From: Archaeoglobales archaeon
GTDB taxonomy: Archaea > Halobacteriota > Archaeoglobi > Archaeoglobales > Archaeoglobaceae
DNA length: 6,779 bases
Direction: 5' to 3'
Assembly: GCA_003663055.1 (NCBI GenBank)
Contig: QMZF01000051.1
Location: forward strand, 1 to 6,779
Shown: in pieces, positions 4,863-6,779 of the stretch
Layout of the letters: the number at the start of each line of letters is the position of its first letter
How positions within the stretch are numbered: position 1 is the stretch's first letter
The notes under the pieces: generated by a model
The model's database searches: none
What the model was told of the DNA's origin: nothing
Seen by the model: the letters and a program-made list of their open reading frames with translations, nothing else
Program-made: the position numbers and the translations under genes

Positions 4863-5384
4863 TTATCGCTTAGCTGGTTTATCGCTGGATGTAACAGACT
4901 CCAAGATTTCTTTAACCTCTTTAATCTCCATACCTGAAAGACTTATCTTTTTTAGAGCCTCCAGAGCCACATACTGCACGTATGAACTTCTGTCGTTCAA
5001 CCTTTTAAGCAAAGCTTTATAGGCTTTCTTTGCAAATTCAGGATTCTTTTCCCCTATTTTACCTATAGCCTCTGCTGCCTTGTGCCTTACGTATGGGCAG
5101 CCATCTTCAAGCAGATCAATTATTGCTTCCTCTGCAACCCTCAGCTCGCCCAAAGCTTCGGCTGCGTTCCCTCTGACCCACTCACATTCATCGTCAAGGG
5201 CTGCGATCAGATGCTCTATGAAGTTGTAGCCCTCTTTGGCGAGTTTTCCCATCGCGTAAATGACCTTCTTCCTCACATCGCAGCTGTCACTTTTCATTAA
5301 GCGCGGCAGCTCATCTGCACAATCCCTTGCTTTCTGCCACTCCTCTCTGTATTTCCTACTTTTCAGATATTCTTCAAGGCTCAC
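4863..5384 (-). CDS. HEAT-repeat protein (four repeats)
   Basis: This 173-residue soluble protein is built of HEAT-like (PBS lyase-type) helical repeats that normally form a curved protein-binding scaffold. Four repeats line up on their second helices: DVRKKVIYAMGKL (36-48), WVRGNAAEALGEL (69-81), YVRHKAAEAIGKI (98-110) and YVQYVALEALKKI (135-147), spaced about 29-37 residues, each with the D/Y-V-R...A...L/I-G pattern. The N-terminal 30 residues are charged helix and the C-terminal tail (SSDKPAKR) is probably loose. No catalytic motif is visible, so no partner or pathway can be named. The start is GTG 5382-5384: the ATG two bases upstream is followed at once by a stop, and a TATA-like GTTATATTC lies 25 bp upstream. 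It is divergent from hypF and convergent with the methyltransferase gene. Confidence 0.85.
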   Translation of the reverse strand: MSLEEYLKSRKYREEWQKARDCADELPRLMKSDSCDVRKKVIYAMGKLAKEGYNFIEHLIAALDDECEWVRGNAAEALGELRVAEEAIIDLLEDGCPYVRHKAAEAIGKIGEKNPEFAKKAYKALLKRLNDRSSYVQYVALEALKKISLSGMEIKEVKEILESVTSSDKPAKR

Positions 5385-5404
5385 ATGTCTGATTAAAAGA
5401 CAGG

Positions 5405-5413
5405 GAATATAAC
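5405..5413 (-). promoter_or_regulatory. TATA box of the HEAT-repeat gene
   Basis: On the minus strand GTTATATTC is centred near 5409, 25 bp before the GTG at 5384. No Shine-Dalgarno sequence lies between, so the transcript is probably leaderless and begins at or next to a GTG. Confidence 0.6.
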
Positions 5414-5499
5414 AACTTCGAAAAGAGAAAAAGAATTTACTTCGGAATTAACGAGGTTACTTCCCCAAGGTTGCTGTTCCGAGAACAAACTATCCTAAG

Positions 5500-5529
5500 T
5501 GCAGCCAAACTATTTATTTTATCGCTGCA
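5500..5529 (+). promoter_or_regulatory. hypF TATA box framed by a TGCAGC/GCTGCA inverted repeat
   Basis: TATTTATTTTAT (5511-5522) is the TATA box, centred about 27 bp before the hypF ATG at 5544. It lies inside an inverted repeat with perfect 6-bp arms, TGCAGC (5500-5505) and GCTGCA (5524-5529), separated by 18 bp. No Shine-Dalgarno sequence precedes the ATG, so hypF is probably leaderless. The TATA call is good. The repeat as an operator is only a suggestion. Confidence 0.55.
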
Positions 5530-5543
5530 AATTTAATCCGAGC

Positions 5544-6779
5544 ATGTACAGGTTGACTGTGAAGGGAATCGTGCAGGGTGTGGGCTTTCGCCCCTTTGTT
5601 TACAGGCTCGCAAGAGCAATGGGGCTAAAAGGCTACGTTAAAAACACTGGTGACGGTACGGTAGAGATTCTAATAGACGGAGATGTTGAGGAGTTCGTGG
5701 AGAGGTTAAAAAGGGAAAAGCCTCCCATAGCCGTCGTTGAGTCGGTGAGAGTTGAGGAAGTAAAAGGAGAACCACCAGAGGGGTTTGTAATAGAGAAAAG
5801 CGGCGGAAGCAGGAAAGAACTGTCCCTCCCTCCCCCCGACGTTGCAACTTGCAACGCATGCCTCAAAGAGCTTTTTGATCCAAAAGACAGGAGGTATCTC
5901 TATCCCTTCATCTCCTGCACTGACTGTGGGCCTCGCTTCAGCATAGCCTTCAGGCTGCCCTACGACAGGGAGAACACAACGCTTGTAGAATTTCCCTTCT
6001 GCGACGATTGCGGTAAAGAGTACTGGAACGTCGATGACAGAAGATATTACGCTCAATCCATCGCATGCAAGCGTTGTGGACCCGACTACGAGCTCGTTTT
6101 AGGAAACAGGATAATAAAAGGGCTCGATGGGATAATAAAGGCTGCAAAACTGATAGATTCGGGAGAAATCGTTGCGGTCAAGGGTCTCGGCGGCTACCAC
6201 ATCGCATGCGTTACGGATGATGAGGTAGTCTGGAAGCTTAGAAAAATCCTGAACAGACCTCAGCAGCCCTTTGCGTTGATGGCGAGGAACATCGAAGCTG
6301 TAAAAAAGGTGGCAAAGGTAAACAAAGAGGAAGAAAGGGAGATGTTGAGCTACATCCGCCCGATTGCAGTGCTAAAGAAGAAAAGTTCCAGCTCTTTCTT
6401 TGCTGTAGCTCCCAAACTCGATACAATCGGCATAATGCTGCCCTATGCTCCTGTGCATTACGTTCTCTTCCGCTTCCTTAAGGCTGACTTTATCGTGCTT
6501 ACCTCCGCGAACATGCCCGGCGAACCGATGTTTATCGATGACGGAGTTTTTAGCCTTCCAGTCGATGCTGTTCTCCGCCACAACTTGAAAATTGCGAACA
6601 GGGTTGATGATTCCGTAATCAAGTTCGTTGGGAATCGAAGAATGATCATCAGGCGCTCAAGAGGTTTTGTTCCAAAGACCTTTAGCCTCGAAGTAGGATT
6701 AAACGCAATAGCTCTGGGAGCTGAACTCTACAATTCGATTGCCATGCTGAAGGATGGTAAGGTCGTTCTATCGCAGTAC
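5544..6779 (+). CDS. hypF: Carbamoyltransferase HypF, N-terminal 412 residues (cut by the right window edge)
   Basis: HypF makes a carbamoyl group from carbamoyl phosphate and ATP and transfers it to the C-terminal cysteine of HypE, the source of the cyanide ligands of [NiFe] hydrogenase. Domains in order: acylphosphatase-like (about 1-85) with VQGVGFRPFVYR (R16) and N34; two zinc-finger-like units C103-x2-C106-x18-C125-x2-C128 and C153-x2-C156-x18-C175-x2-C178; a YrdC-like domain (about 190-375) with KGLGGYHIAC, RPQQPFALM and LTSANMPGEP; then the start of the Kae1-like carbamoyltransferase domain (ALGAELYNSIAMLKDGKVVLSQY). The full protein is usually about 750 residues, so the metal-binding part of the last domain lies outside. 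ATG 5544 fits a leaderless transcript. The YrdC basic motif differs from the usual RK...KPFAxM. No other hyp gene is visible in the window. Confidence 0.96.
   Translation, partial: MYRLTVKGIVQGVGFRPFVYRLARAMGLKGYVKNTGDGTVEILIDGDVEEFVERLKREKPPIAVVESVRVEEVKGEPPEGFVIEKSGGSRKELSLPPPDVATCNACLKELFDPKDRRYLYPFISCTDCGPRFSIAFRLPYDRENTTLVEFPFCDDCGKEYWNVDDRRYYAQSIACKRCGPDYELVLGNRIIKGLDGIIKAAKLIDSGEIVAVKGLGGYHIACVTDDEVVWKLRKILNRPQQPFALMARNIEAVKKVAKVNKEEEREMLSYIRPIAVLKKKSSSSFFAVAPKLDTIGIMLPYAPVHYVLFRFLKADFIVLTSANMPGEPMFIDDGVFSLPVDAVLRHNLKIANRVDDSVIKFVGNRRMIIRRSRGFVPKTFSLEVGLNAIALGAELYNSIAMLKDGKVVLSQY

Noticed and set aside
5082..5300. Plus-strand 72-codon frame inside the HEAT-repeat gene
   Set aside because: It is the complement of regularly spaced HEAT repeats, which explain the sequence better.
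5633..6649. Minus-strand frames opposite hypF (for example 5633-5866, 5706-6056, 5950-6147, 6238-6426, 6372-6581)
   Set aside because: All are antisense to a continuous 412-codon HypF frame with clear domain motifs; no independent signal supports them.

Overview
The window looks like chromosomal DNA of a thermophilic euryarchaeon, most probably Archaeoglobales (an Archaeoglobus, Geoglobus or Ferroglobus type). The grounds are an AF2212-type (DUF104) antitoxin, an archaeal-only ArsR-family regulator, an MJ1316/DUF504 protein, two PIN toxins, heavy use of AGA/AGG (Arg) and ATA (Ile) codons, and archaeal TATA boxes placed about 25 bp before start codons that have no Shine-Dalgarno sequence. The genus is an inference; no database was consulted.

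Left part (1-1097, minus strand): a tight three-gene operon read leftwards: an ArsR-type winged-helix regulator, a small MJ1316/DUF504 protein and the N-terminal 116 residues of argininosuccinate lyase (argH), which runs off the left edge. The genes overlap by 14 and 41 nt. Positions 1098-1678 hold the operon promoter and then about 500 bp with no convincing gene, only short, possibly decayed, minus-strand reading frames.

Middle (1679-3078, plus strand): an AT-rich block with two unrelated type II toxin-antitoxin pairs in tandem. The first is a DUF104 antitoxin with a VapC-like PIN toxin whose 3' end is thrown out of frame by one extra A in an A8 run. The second is an intact VapB-VapC pair with a ribbon-helix-helix-like antitoxin. 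In both pairs the genes overlap by ATGA. A 19-bp inverted repeat lies between the second pair's TATA box and its start codon.

Right part: chorismate synthase (aroC, plus), an ICMT/PEMT-type membrane methyltransferase (plus), a convergent four-repeat HEAT protein (minus), then divergently the first 412 residues of the [NiFe]-hydrogenase maturation protein HypF (plus), cut by the right edge. HypF implies that the organism makes a [NiFe] hydrogenase.

The housekeeping genes (arginine, chorismate, hydrogenase maturation) are unrelated pathways placed side by side. The toxin-antitoxin block sits between them like an accessory insertion. The clearest regulatory theme is leaderless transcription, which fits vapB, aroC, the HEAT gene and hypF. 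The ArsR-led argH operon instead has clear ribosome binding sites.
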